54,370 nucleotides of DNA from a virus. This document shows, piece by piece, positions 25,433 through 33,613 of this stretch. Below the pieces are notes generated by a model that was given only the letters and a program-made list of their open reading frames with translations, made no database searches and was not told the DNA's origin. Location: the IMG/VR virus record IMGVR_UViG_3300020421_000026, positions 1 to 54,370 of that record. One strand, 5' to 3'. A program made the position numbers and the translations under genes. How positions within the stretch are numbered: position 1 is the first letter of the stretch; each line of letters opens with the position of its first letter.

Positions 25433-25508
25433 TGGTGGAGCGGACAGGGGTCGAACCTGCGACCTTCTGGATGCAAACCAGACGCTCTCCCAACTGAGCT
25501 ACCGCCCC
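25433..25508 (-). tRNA. tRNA-Ala: tRNA-Ala (anticodon TGC)
   Basis: Cloverleaf on the minus strand. Acceptor GGGGCGG pairs with CCGCTCC (one G-U), anticodon stem TCTGG/CCAGA with loop TTTGCAT (anticodon TGC), and T arm GCAGG-TTCGACC-CCTGT. Discriminator A and encoded CCA; 76 nt with CCA. It is flanked closely by two small protein genes, consistent with processing from a mixed transcript. Confidence 0.95.
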
Positions 25509-25514
25509 AAACTT

Positions 25515-25697
25515 CTATCTATTCATTAAAGCCTTCATATTATTACCAATCCTTTCTGCATTGGCACTAACATTCTTTGCTATTTCTTCTGCGTTCTTTC
25601 TAATGTTCTCTGCTATTACTTCACCACTCCATGGGTTAGGTGTAACTTTGGATACCTTTTTTGTTTTAGCCTTTACTTTGGCTTTTGTTTTAGTCAT
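25515..25697 (-). CDS. Small basic protein between tRNAs, 60 aa
   Basis: 60 aa from the ATG at 25697, which has an AGGAAA Shine-Dalgarno; an in-frame ATG nine codons earlier lacks one. The N-terminal third is Lys/Thr/Val-rich and very basic (KTKAKVKAKTKK). The rest is an amphipathic helix with a regular Asn/Ala/Ile pattern (AENIRKNAEEIAKNVSANAE) suggesting a coiled coil. Phasin-like or histone-like proteins have this style, but I do not recognise it. It lies in the tRNA cluster. Confidence 0.6.
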   Translation of the reverse strand: MTKTKAKVKAKTKKVSKVTPNPWSGEVIAENIRKNAEEIAKNVSANAERIGNNMKALMNR

Positions 25698-25759
25698 TCT
25701 AATATTTCCTAATATATGATCCACTTTATTAAGTGGACTGCATATTTACCAGATAAATC

Positions 25760-25849
25760 TGGCGGAGAGTGAGAGATTCGAACTCTCGGTACAGTTACCC
25801 GTACTCTTCCTTAGCAGGGAAGTGCTTTAAGCCACTCAGCCAACTCTCC
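25760..25849 (-). tRNA. tRNA-Ser: tRNA-Ser (anticodon GCT)
   Basis: Class II tRNA on the minus strand. Acceptor GGAGAGT pairs with ACTCTCC, anticodon stem CTTCC/GGAAG with loop CTGCTAA (anticodon GCT, reading AGC/AGT), a long variable arm, and T arm GAGAG-TTCGAAT-CTCTC. CCA is encoded; 90 nt with CCA. Confidence 0.95.
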
Positions 25850-25868
25850 TGTTAATTTGTATTATACG

Positions 25869-26498
25869 TTATTTGAAAGGAATGTCAAGTCTTATTGTAA
25901 GACCTAATTTAGATTCACAGGTCATTTTGCCTGTTGCATGAATACTCTTTGCATCAAACTTTAAAACATTGCCAGGTTCAAAGGGATATGCTGTTCCACT
26001 TAATCCATGCCAATAGTCTTTAGGTTGGTGATCCAAATGTGAATATAATTCATCATCAACTTCTTTGTTTGTTGAATACAGGATGTCATAATCACATGGT
26101 CTGCCTAAAAGTTCTTTGTTATGTTGAAACTTTGCTTGTTTATCTTTAAACACCCAAGTGTTTGCAGGATTGTCCCACACTTGGTCAAATATTATTAAGT
26201 GTGGTTTAGAATCATCTGCTACTTCTAAAGGCATTACAATATTTGATATTTCTCGTTCATGATAATCTGTATGAGGATATAATGGCTGTGTGTGTTTATA
26301 AAAATGTGCTAATGTAATATTTTCTGCATTTACATTTATCAAGTCTGCAATGAATTTTATATCAGCCTTTTTATCAACTTTAATCATATTGTTAGGAAGT
26401 TTTACTCTACTAAATGGATTACTGTAAAACATTTTTTTAAGATGTTCTATAGTGTGTTGGTCTATAACATTCTTTAATAGTTGCGGTTGTAAAATCAT
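25869..26498 (-). CDS. 2OG-Fe(II) oxygenase, marine-phage type
   Basis: 209 aa from the ATG at 26498, which overlaps the upstream stop as TAATG; a longer frame inside the upstream gene is rejected. The iron-binding triad is clear: H76-T-D78 (YPHTDYH), H187 (SIHATG), and the 2OG-anchoring R203 (LTIRLDI). Length and motif spacing match prolyl-hydroxylase-like oxygenases that are common in T4-like cyanophages. It is unlike the four WHxE proteins, which use Glu in the triad. It is coupled to the SPASM-type radical SAM gene, so the two may act on the same substrate. Confidence 0.85.
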   Translation of the reverse strand: MILQPQLLKNVIDQHTIEHLKKMFYSNPFSRVKLPNNMIKVDKKADIKFIADLINVNAENITLAHFYKHTQPLYPHTDYHEREISNIVMPLEVADDSKPHLIIFDQVWDNPANTWVFKDKQAKFQHNKELLGRPCDYDILYSTNKEVDDELYSHLDHQPKDYWHGLSGTAYPFEPGNVLKFDAKSIHATGKMTCESKLGLTIRLDIPFK

Positions 26499-27817
26499 TA
26501 TGTTTCTTTTATTGTTGGTATCAAGTGGTCTAATTTGTGTATATCGAAACGTATATTTTCCCATTTTGTATAATGTGTTTCTCTTAAAGCCGCATACTCT
26601 GGAAATGTTTTAAAAAAATTATCTTTACGCATTCTGTCTAGTTTTTCTGTGTATGTTAAAAACTTAGGCAACAATGCTGAATAATCTTCTTTTAAAAGTT
26701 TTTTTGCACCTGCTATTTGTTCTGCGAGTCTGTGAAGGTCATTTTGTACACAATAAGTATGGAACTCATTCCATTTTCTCAAAACTTCTAGTTTTACACT
26801 TGGAGGCAAAACACTACATCTATAATGCTCTGGTGCATGGCAATAGTTTATAGTAAATTCTTCTGGGCCAATTTTAAGTTCATTTACACATTCAAAATAG
26901 AAGTCTGGCATGTGCCATGCATTAAAAACTGTTAAACTAAATTGTATTCCCAATTTCAAATGTGGAACATGCTTTTGCATATATTTTATATTGTTTTTTA
27001 AAACTTGGTAGTCTAAACCTTTTCTAATGTACTCACCTCTTTCATAACTGCCATCTACACTTAACATAAAACTTACTTGTGGGAAATGTTTTACAATGTC
27101 TGCTATATGTTGGTCTTTGTATGTAAGTCTAGAACCATTTGTGTTATATAAAAGACTAATTTTTTTCTCATGTCCTTCTTCTAATATTTTATTCATTGTA
27201 ACCCAATGCTCATCTGTAAGCATAGGTTCTCCACCTGCCCAGTAAATATGTTCTATATGTGGTAACATTTTGTCTATTAGTGTATCAAAATTATCAGTAA
27301 GTTTTTTAATTTGTATAACTTTTGTATCAGGTTGGCTTTCACTGGTTTCACTTAGTTCAACTGCATCTTCAAACCATTCACTGCTCAGTTCATGATGACA
27401 CATTCTACATTTAAAGTTACATAAATTGCTAACTCTAAAGTCCATATACTTAATGTGAAACTCGTTTAAATGTCCATCCTCTTTTGTATTTTTAACTAAT
27501 TCTTTACATTCGTTTATAGAATCTTTATTTTCTGGTAACTGTGGATTATACCAACGACTATTGCTGTTCAGTCTTAGACTTTCACTATTAAACCTTTCTT
27601 GTTCTGTACAAGTTTTACACTCTGGATTTAGAACATCATTTAACATATTGCGTCTAATTCGCTTGTAATTTTCGTTATTCCATATTTCTTCTGGTGTGCT
27701 ATCATTCAAATTTCCCATGACACCGCCCACACAACATAGTTGACAACTGCCGTTAGGTGTTGGGTGCATGTGTATCCAAGGCAGGATACAAAATGACTTA
27801 TTAGCATATTTGGACAT
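26498..27817 (-). CDS. Radical SAM protein with N-terminal twitch/SPASM-type Cys cluster
   Basis: 439 aa. An N-terminal Cys-rich segment (C10, C25, C28, C29, C67, C70; includes SCQLCC and CKTC) can bind an auxiliary Fe-S cluster. The radical SAM site C133, C137, C140 (NLCNFKCRMC) follows, then the GGEP motif (WAGGEPM) for SAM binding. The auxiliary cluster preceding the core is typical of the twitch-domain radical SAM proteins seen in marine phages and bacteria; such enzymes modify peptides or small molecules. An ATAAATA promoter lies 5 nt before the ATG. The downstream 2OG oxygenase is translationally coupled. Substrate unknown. Confidence 0.87.
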   Translation of the reverse strand: MSKYANKSFCILPWIHMHPTPNGSCQLCCVGGVMGNLNDSTPEEIWNNENYKRIRRNMLNDVLNPECKTCTEQERFNSESLRLNSNSRWYNPQLPENKDSINECKELVKNTKEDGHLNEFHIKYMDFRVSNLCNFKCRMCHHELSSEWFEDAVELSETSESQPDTKVIQIKKLTDNFDTLIDKMLPHIEHIYWAGGEPMLTDEHWVTMNKILEEGHEKKISLLYNTNGSRLTYKDQHIADIVKHFPQVSFMLSVDGSYERGEYIRKGLDYQVLKNNIKYMQKHVPHLKLGIQFSLTVFNAWHMPDFYFECVNELKIGPEEFTINYCHAPEHYRCSVLPPSVKLEVLRKWNEFHTYCVQNDLHRLAEQIAGAKKLLKEDYSALLPKFLTYTEKLDRMRKDNFFKTFPEYAALRETHYTKWENIRFDIHKLDHLIPTIKET

Positions 27818-27822
27818 GCATA

Positions 27823-27829
27823 TATTTAT
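27823..27829 (-). promoter_or_regulatory. Late promoter of twitch-type radical SAM gene
   Basis: ATAAATA, TATGC, ATG. No Shine-Dalgarno. Confidence 0.7.
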
Positions 27830-27859
27830 CAGTACCCTGAACCGTTATTCCACAAAGTG

Positions 27860-27866
27860 ATAAATA
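27860..27866 (+). promoter_or_regulatory. Late promoter of gp14
   Basis: Plus-strand GATAAATA with a 7-nt gap to the ATG; divergent from the radical SAM promoter 30 bp away. Confidence 0.7.
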
Positions 27867-27873
27867 CTACATT

Positions 27874-28902
27874 ATGCCAAGAATACAACTGTGGAACAAA
27901 TTTAAAACCAATGACTATGACTTCATAGACAGAGCAACTGCCGAATTTATTAATGCAGGTGGTACTGGTGTGTTTGTACACAAATATATTGGAACATATC
28001 AAGATGATACTAGTGCTAGTATAGGTTCAGACGAACTTTATATACAAGATGTACTGTTTTTAGAAAACAGAGATAGGAAGTATGATACTGATATTTACGA
28101 ATTAAGAGGTGCATATACACCTGCAGATCCAGATTTTGATTTAACACAATTTGGTTTATTTGTAAACAATGATAATATTTTTATGACTTTCCACATGAAT
28201 ACATGTGCAAGTTTACTTGGCAGACGTTTAATGGCAGGTGATGTTATAGAATTACCACATTTAAGAGACGATTTGTTATTAGGTGGCGGTGATGCTGTTA
28301 ATAGATTCTTTGTTGTAAGTGACTCAGGCAGACCAGCAGAAGGATATGATCCTAGATGGTGGCCTCACTTGTGGAGAGTTAAACTAACAAACATTACAGA
28401 TAGTCCAGAATACAGAGATATATTAGGCACAGGCGATACTGCAACTGACCTTAGAAACACATTGAGTACTTACAGTACTGAACTTGCTGTTTCCGATAAG
28501 GTAATGGAATTAGCAAATGCTGATGTGAAATATGATACAGGTTACTTTGAAGGTGGTCATTTATACATAGATGAAAACAGTCAAGACAAACCAGGTGTAC
28601 ATTTTTCAGGAGACGGTACTCCTCCAAATGGTATAAGTATTGTTGGCAGTGGTACAAGTTTCCCTGCAAGTTGTGAAAACGGAGATTATTTCTTGAGAAC
28701 AGATTTTGAACCCAATAGATTATTTAAGAAAAATGGATCTAGATGGAGTAAAGTAAGTGACGATACCACTAGAAAATGGTCAGCCGCAAATAAACTGCTT
28801 ACAACATTTGTCAATAATAGTAACATAACTACAAATAGTGATGGTACTACACAGGCAGAAAAAACTAATTTAAGTAAAGCGGTTAAACCAAAGGCAGATT
28901 AA
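27874..28902 (+). CDS. gp14: Neck protein gp14
   Basis: 342 aa. With gp13 it forms the neck collar. The first 200 residues follow the gp14 pattern: FVHKYIG, DELYIQDVLFLENRDRKYD, YELRGAY, FDLTQFGLFVNNDNIF, then AGDVIELPHLRDD and WWPHLWRVKL, matching T4 gp14 (GDLIYFPM, EPYDPFYQLG). The C-terminal 100 residues are longer than in T4 (256 aa) and hold a WSKVSDD-type module. An ATAAATA promoter lies 7 nt before the ATG. It heads a plus-strand late unit with gp15. Confidence 0.8.
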   Translation: MPRIQLWNKFKTNDYDFIDRATAEFINAGGTGVFVHKYIGTYQDDTSASIGSDELYIQDVLFLENRDRKYDTDIYELRGAYTPADPDFDLTQFGLFVNNDNIFMTFHMNTCASLLGRRLMAGDVIELPHLRDDLLLGGGDAVNRFFVVSDSGRPAEGYDPRWWPHLWRVKLTNITDSPEYRDILGTGDTATDLRNTLSTYSTELAVSDKVMELANADVKYDTGYFEGGHLYIDENSQDKPGVHFSGDGTPPNGISIVGSGTSFPASCENGDYFLRTDFEPNRLFKKNGSRWSKVSDDTTRKWSAANKLLTTFVNNSNITTNSDGTTQAEKTNLSKAVKPKAD

Positions 28903-28903
28903 T

Positions 28904-30319
28904 ATGAGTACAAATTTAGATTATTGGTATGACGCACAGATAAGACGGTACCTTACACAATTTATGCGTATTTTCAGTGGCTTTAAAGTCAGCGAAGGTG
29001 TGCGTGATGGTGCTCAACACTATAATAGAGTACCAGTAAGATATGCTGACATGCAACGAATGGTAGCTCATATACTTAAGAAAGGTAGTGAGAACATGGT
29101 AAACAGCACACCTTTTATTGCTTGTAGTATTAACAGTTTACTAATTGCTAGAGATAGAGTACATGAACCTATGCTAGTAGATAAAGTGCAAATAGCAGAA
29201 AGACAATTTGATTCTACTGCTAATGCATACGCATCAAGTGGTAATGCAACTAGTAGACCAGGTAACTTATACAGCACAGATAGATACATGCCTGTTCCTT
29301 ATAACTTAACTATGCAAGTAGATATATGGAGCGGAAATACAGACCAAAAGTTACAACTGTTAGAACAAATTTTAATTCTGTTCAATCCAAGTATTCAATT
29401 ACAACAAAACACTAATCCGCTAGATTGGACTAGTGTATTTGAAGTAGAACTTACAGATATGCAATGGAGTAATAGAAGTATTCCAGCAGGTGTTGATGAA
29501 ACTATAGACGTTTCAACATTAACATTTACTTTGCCTATTTGGTTAAGTCCTCCTGCAAAAGTTAAAAGACAAAAAATTATCAATACTATTGTAAACAACA
29601 TTTATGATACAAGTAGCATTAGTAACTTAGGTTACGATGAAGATATTTACGACTTCTTTAGAACATTAGAAGATGACTTTGAAATGCACACTATTGTACC
29701 TAATAATTATGAAGTTAAAATAGAAGGCAATGATGCTGTACTTTATAAAGACGGATCTACGTTAGCAAATTGGAATGATTTACTAGAAATACTTTCACCC
29801 CAAGGTAGTCAAGGCAGTTTAGCAAATTCAAGTATTCAAATAGATGATATTCCTTTAACAACAGGAAGTACCTTACAACTTAATATTTCAAATGATGTTG
29901 ATGCAACAACTAATTTAATATCAGGGTTTGTAACTAGAAATAGTTTAGAATCTTCTAAATTAGTATTTACTTTAGACTCAGACACATTACCTAGCACTAC
30001 ATTAACAGATGTAACTAGAATTGTTGATGCTAGTGTAAATTATCCAGGCGATGGAGTTTTAGATGCGGCGGCAATAGGACAAAGATATTTGCTTACAGGT
30101 GAAATACAAGGTAACCAGTGGGGCATAAATGCAGACGTCAATGATATTATTGAATATAGTGGAAGTACATGGAGCATAGTATTTGATGCCAGCACAGTCA
30201 CAACAATTCAGTATGCTAAAAACTTATACACAAACAAACAGTACAAATGGGAAAACAATTTATGGACAAGCACTTACGAAGGTCAGTACAATCCAGGGTT
30301 TTGGAGACTCAACATATAA
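28904..30319 (+). CDS. gp15: Tail sheath stabiliser / tail completion protein gp15
   Basis: 471 aa. The first 250 residues match the gp15 pattern: QIRRYLTQFMRIFSGF at about 10-27 (T4 SFRRYATLMGDLFSN), VPVRYADMQRMVA (T4 VPITYASKEH), and LTMQVDIWSG then LLEQILILFNPS (T4 LSIFTRYEDDMFQIVEQILPYF). T4 gp15 (272 aa) caps the sheath and tube and binds the neck. Here a C-terminal extension of about 200 residues is present, Ser/Thr/Asp-rich and ending with a module like that at the gp14 C-terminus (WNNDLL-style). It starts 1 nt after the gp14 stop. Confidence 0.8.
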   Translation: MSTNLDYWYDAQIRRYLTQFMRIFSGFKVSEGVRDGAQHYNRVPVRYADMQRMVAHILKKGSENMVNSTPFIACSINSLLIARDRVHEPMLVDKVQIAERQFDSTANAYASSGNATSRPGNLYSTDRYMPVPYNLTMQVDIWSGNTDQKLQLLEQILILFNPSIQLQQNTNPLDWTSVFEVELTDMQWSNRSIPAGVDETIDVSTLTFTLPIWLSPPAKVKRQKIINTIVNNIYDTSSISNLGYDEDIYDFFRTLEDDFEMHTIVPNNYEVKIEGNDAVLYKDGSTLANWNDLLEILSPQGSQGSLANSSIQIDDIPLTTGSTLQLNISNDVDATTNLISGFVTRNSLESSKLVFTLDSDTLPSTTLTDVTRIVDASVNYPGDGVLDAAAIGQRYLLTGEIQGNQWGINADVNDIIEYSGSTWSIVFDASTVTTIQYAKNLYTNKQYKWENNLWTSTYEGQYNPGFWRLNI

Positions 30320-30792
30320 GTATTTTAGATACAATAAATCCTTTAACTAATCTAAGAAAGCATAAAGGTGTTACTGGTGCAGGTGTATTATTTTTAGCAC
30401 TTGATACAGGGCGATGCTTATTCCAATTAAGAAACAGTGATAAACGTCATAAAAATACATGGGGATTTTGGGGCGGAATGATTGAAGGTAACGAGACACC
30501 TTATGAATGTATTCAACGTGAACTAGATGAGGAAATAGGTTTTGTTCCAGAACTTAAAAAATTAAATCCAATAGACACATATCAAAGCAAAGATAAAAAC
30601 TTTATGTATTACAGTTTTGTTTATGTAATAGATAAAGAATTTATTCCAACACTTAACTCTGAAACTTGTGGTTATGCTTGGGTAAACATAGGCAAATGGC
30701 CCAAACCTTTACATGACGGGGCAAGAAGCACACTAGGAAGAAATAAAGGCGCAGGTAAACTGCACACTATTTTACATATCAATTCTAAATAA
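30247..30792 (+). CDS. Nudix hydrolase
   Basis: The Nudix box is complete (G77, E83, R91-E92-L93, E95-E96, G98-F99 in GGMIEGNE...RELDEEIGF), so it should hydrolyse a nucleoside diphosphate derivative with Mg2+. 181 aa from the ATG at 30247, inside gp15 (73-bp overlap). The conserved domain starts only near residue 40. The true start is uncertain: a GGAG site at 30304-30307 would suit a non-ATG start around 30316 (ATA) overlapping the gp15 stop. The TAA stop lies inside the next late promoter. Confidence 0.88.
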   Translation: MGKQFMDKHLRRSVQSRVLETQHISILDTINPLTNLRKHKGVTGAGVLFLALDTGRCLFQLRNSDKRHKNTWGFWGGMIEGNETPYECIQRELDEEIGFVPELKKLNPIDTYQSKDKNFMYYSFVYVIDKEFIPTLNSETCGYAWVNIGKWPKPLHDGARSTLGRNKGAGKLHTILHINSK

Positions 30793-30795
30793 ATA
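30789..30795 (+). promoter_or_regulatory. Late promoter of 209-aa gene
   Basis: ATAAATA, GTAGC, ATG. It includes the stop codon of the Nudix gene. Confidence 0.7.
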
Positions 30796-30800
30796 GTAGC

Positions 30801-31430
30801 ATGTCAAAAGATATTATAAATTTTGATGCTATTCGTTTGACAACTGAACTGAACAAATATCAGCGACATAAGGAAATACCTAATAGTTTTTTAGACGGCA
30901 CATTCACAATACTAGATGTAAAAGAAATTTTACCCACACTAAGCAGAAAACACCAAATAATTGCTAATAAACTTATTAAACAATATGATGTAGATGTTAA
31001 ACAAAGTAAAGACGGTTTACTTAAAGTTTTCTTGAACGAATACAGGTCATTTTTAAACAACCAACATACCAGAAATGAACGTTGGGTGTTTCCCAATGTC
31101 ATGAAGAAATATCGTTACAATATAAATCCTGTAAGAGCATTAACATATGATGTTAGGGAAATGGCATATTCATTTAATCCAGACAATGACCATCACATTT
31201 GGTTACAAGAACTAATCACAGATCCAAACTTTTTTCACAGAATTATACAAGATATTATTAAAGATAGGAAAAAAGTTGACAAAATTATTAACTACTATGT
31301 TCCATTGTTCAATACTGCAAACATAAACTTTGAAGAACCTCTAGAAATGAAACATTTACGAACTTTAAGAACAGACTTATTGGAGTATGCAAATTTATTT
31401 ACAGAGTTTAGAAGATTCTACCCAGATTAA
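30801..31430 (+). CDS. Hypothetical protein, 209 aa
   Basis: Basic, helical, no membrane segment or recognisable domain. Charged and aromatic residues dominate (KVFLNEYRSF, RRFYPD at the end). A plus-strand ATAAATA (30789-30795) ends 5 nt before the ATG, with no Shine-Dalgarno. It follows gp14/gp15 and the Nudix gene and may be a late structural or regulatory protein, but nothing in the sequence decides. Confidence 0.72.
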   Translation: MSKDIINFDAIRLTTELNKYQRHKEIPNSFLDGTFTILDVKEILPTLSRKHQIIANKLIKQYDVDVKQSKDGLLKVFLNEYRSFLNNQHTRNERWVFPNVMKKYRYNINPVRALTYDVREMAYSFNPDNDHHIWLQELITDPNFFHRIIQDIIKDRKKVDKIINYYVPLFNTANINFEEPLEMKHLRTLRTDLLEYANLFTEFRRFYPD

Positions 31431-31468
31431 AAGTTATAAACAAATAACTTGAACATAATTTTTTTGCA

Positions 31469-31476
31469 TATAAATA
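31469..31476 (+). promoter_or_regulatory. Full-consensus late promoter TATAAATA
   Basis: Exact T4 late element, 6 nt before the ATG of the 77-aa membrane protein. Confidence 0.75.
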
Positions 31477-31482
31477 TCTTGC

Positions 31483-31716
31483 ATGACACAACCAAAACAT
31501 GTACAAGAATATTACAACAATATAACATATCCTGAATATACCGAAGAAGATAAAAAACGTGGTATGAATAACAAAGACTTAGATTACATGACTGACGGAA
31601 ACAACGGCATGTACTATGCAGTTTTTCTTCCATCGTTAGTGGCAATTGGTATGGGTATTCTACCTTTTATTGTGATGTTTATATTTTTTGAAAAGCCAGA
31701 GTTTTTAAAACCGTAG
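31483..31716 (+). CDS. Small membrane protein, 77 aa
   Basis: Soluble, charged N-terminal half with many Tyr/Asn/Asp, then one hydrophobic segment (about residues 47-68, YAVFLPSLVAIGMGILPFIV) and a short basic tail. It is predicted to be inserted in the inner membrane with the N-terminus in the cytoplasm, or the reverse. Driven by the best T4-consensus promoter in the window, TATAAATA at 31469-31476, 6 nt before the ATG. Size and topology would suit a holin or membrane accessory protein, but no family is recognised. It ends 1 nt before the convergent cyclase. Confidence 0.7.
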   Translation: MTQPKHVQEYYNNITYPEYTEEDKKRGMNNKDLDYMTDGNNGMYYAVFLPSLVAIGMGILPFIVMFIFFEKPEFLKP

Positions 31717-33597
31717 TTACTTGTACAGTAATCTTTTAGCAGATTCACCATTTATAAGTGGTGCATATATTTTAACTGGTTCTTCTTTGCCTTTTACAGT
31801 TACACTACCCAATTTTTCATAAACAATGCCTGAAGGTTCCTTAAACTGATTTAATGTGAACTCACTAAACAGTATAGGAGTATCTTGTTTTCTAGTTTCT
31901 GCTTCTAATCTTGCACCCAAGTTTACAGCATCTCCAATCACACTATAATCTAATCTGTTTTCACTACCCATGTTTCCTACAATGCATGTTCCTGTGTTTA
32001 TACCTGTGCCAAATTTAACTCTTGGAAGTCCTAATTTTTCCATTTCTTTTTCTAATTCATCACCTAATAACTCAATTTCTATTGCACTCTTTAGAGCCAT
32101 GTCAGCATGATTATCACAAGGTATAGGTGCATTCCAAAAAGCCATAATACAGTCGCCCATGTACTTGTCTATAGTTCCCCCGTTGGCAAGTATAATTTTA
32201 GTCATCTTATCTAAGAAACTATTGATTAAATCTACTAACCCTTCAGGGTCATCTTGTTTCATAAACTTTTCTGATATAGGTGTAAAGCCTACAATGTCTG
32301 CAAATAGGAAACTCATCTCCCTTCTTTCACCACCCAACTTCATAAGACTTGGGTCTTTTACTAACATATTAACGTAATCTGGCGATATATACTTGCTGAA
32401 TTGACCTTTTATTTGCTGTCTTAGTCTGTATTGCTTGTAAAAATTGTTAAATGCACTATGAGTAAACACTAAAAATCCACTCAAAACTGGAAAAGTTGCA
32501 TCAATTAAGACCAGTTTATTGGTATAAAACCACACACTAGCATAGGCTTCTGTACCCAAAATCAGCATGGAAATTGGTGCTGTCCACACTAACGGTAACT
32601 TATAAACAGCAAAACCTATTAAAACCATGCTCATAAAAGCAACTAGAAGCTCTATAAAGGGCGATAACTCATTTCGTGTTATGTTACTACCATCTACAAA
32701 ATTTTGTAGCATATGGCCCTGTATTTGCTGTGGATACATGAGTCCTTTTGGAGTAGGTACAGCATTCTGTATGCCTTCTGCACTAACTCCTACTATAACA
32801 AATTTGCCTTTTAGGTCTGGTAGGCTCTGTATGTCCACATATTCTACTTCTTCAAACGTATTATTAAAACGTATAAAAGCAGTTCCGTTTGATTGTGATA
32901 CTATAGGTTCAAAAGGAGGTACAGCAAACTCTTGTATTCCTATTTCAGATGTTTTTAAGATATAACTGGGTTTTTGTGTATAAGTTCTCAACATCTCAAT
33001 AGCAAAACTAGGATATATTTTACCCTCAACTCCTATTGCTAATGGATATGTTCTAGTAACTAAATCAGGTTGTGGTGCTGATGCAAGTACGCCTATGCCT
33101 TCTGCATGTTCCTCAAGTGCTGGAATGTTTGTTACTAGGTTGGGCCAACTTAACAAAAAGTCCTGTGCTGGTAAAGGGCCTATTGTTCCTGTACCAATGT
33201 GCGGACCTGTACTCTTTACTCCTTTTGTACTTGGGGTCTGGGATAAAATCAGTCCGTTCCCCTTTATCCAACTCGCTAGTACTTCGTCCCCGCCGAACCG
33301 ATCCGCCTCCGGAAACATCACGGTCAATCCAATCATACCACCATTCTTCTGTCTGATATCGTGGATTAGTTGTGCAAAATTCTGTCTGGGCCATGGCCAT
33401 TGTCCCCATTGTTGTAAACTTTTTTCACCTATATTTATAATAACAACTTCGTCACTATTCTTAGGTTCATCTAGATTTTGTAATGCATCAAATGTTTGTA
33501 ATCTTAAACTTTGTAGTGGTGCTGGGTCAAAAACTTTTAATGTTGTTAGTAAACAAATTGTAAAAACGACTGCCCAGCCGCTGTAAAACCATTTCAT
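31717..33597 (-). CDS. CHASE2-domain adenylate cyclase (membrane sensor)
   Basis: 626 aa. One N-terminal transmembrane helix (about 5-22), an exported CHASE2 sensor domain (about 30-310; WPWPR, YPSFAIEML, GKFVIVGVSAEG), three transmembrane helices (about 313-383), then a class III cyclase domain (about 425-600). Catalytic residues are intact: metal ligands D434 (FADIVGF) and D482 (YMGD), base-selecting K478 and D550 (LDYSVIG), and N559/R563 for catalysis. K and D predict ATP, hence cAMP. It has its own promoter 5 nt before the ATG, directly downstream of the curli operon. CHASE2 cyclases and FecR proteins often occur together in bacteria. A host-derived sensor used late in infection is likely. 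Confidence 0.93.
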   Translation of the reverse strand: MKWFYSGWAVVFTICLLTTLKVFDPAPLQSLRLQTFDALQNLDEPKNSDEVVIINIGEKSLQQWGQWPWPRQNFAQLIHDIRQKNGGMIGLTVMFPEADRFGGDEVLASWIKGNGLILSQTPSTKGVKSTGPHIGTGTIGPLPAQDFLLSWPNLVTNIPALEEHAEGIGVLASAPQPDLVTRTYPLAIGVEGKIYPSFAIEMLRTYTQKPSYILKTSEIGIQEFAVPPFEPIVSQSNGTAFIRFNNTFEEVEYVDIQSLPDLKGKFVIVGVSAEGIQNAVPTPKGLMYPQQIQGHMLQNFVDGSNITRNELSPFIELLVAFMSMVLIGFAVYKLPLVWTAPISMLILGTEAYASVWFYTNKLVLIDATFPVLSGFLVFTHSAFNNFYKQYRLRQQIKGQFSKYISPDYVNMLVKDPSLMKLGGERREMSFLFADIVGFTPISEKFMKQDDPEGLVDLINSFLDKMTKIILANGGTIDKYMGDCIMAFWNAPIPCDNHADMALKSAIEIELLGDELEKEMEKLGLPRVKFGTGINTGTCIVGNMGSENRLDYSVIGDAVNLGARLEAETRKQDTPILFSEFTLNQFKEPSGIVYEKLGSVTVKGKEEPVKIYAPLINGESAKRLLYK

Positions 33598-33602
33598 GCA
33601 TG

Positions 33603-33609
33603 TATTTAT
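33603..33609 (-). promoter_or_regulatory. Late promoter of the adenylate cyclase
   Basis: ATAAATA, CATGC, ATG; 4 bp from the end of the second curlin-like gene. No Shine-Dalgarno. Confidence 0.7.
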
Positions 33610-33613
33610 TATA

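Noticed and set aside
25376-25570. Plus-strand frame with GQGSNLRPSGCKPDALPT over tRNA-Ala
   Set aside because: Another classic spurious translation of a tRNA antisense strand.
26499-26564. 22-codon extension of the 2OG oxygenase into the radical SAM gene
   Set aside because: TAATG coupling at 26498 gives a start matching family length.
31483-31716. Calling the 77-aa membrane protein a holin
   Set aside because: One hydrophobic segment and position are not enough; no endolysin gene is next to it.
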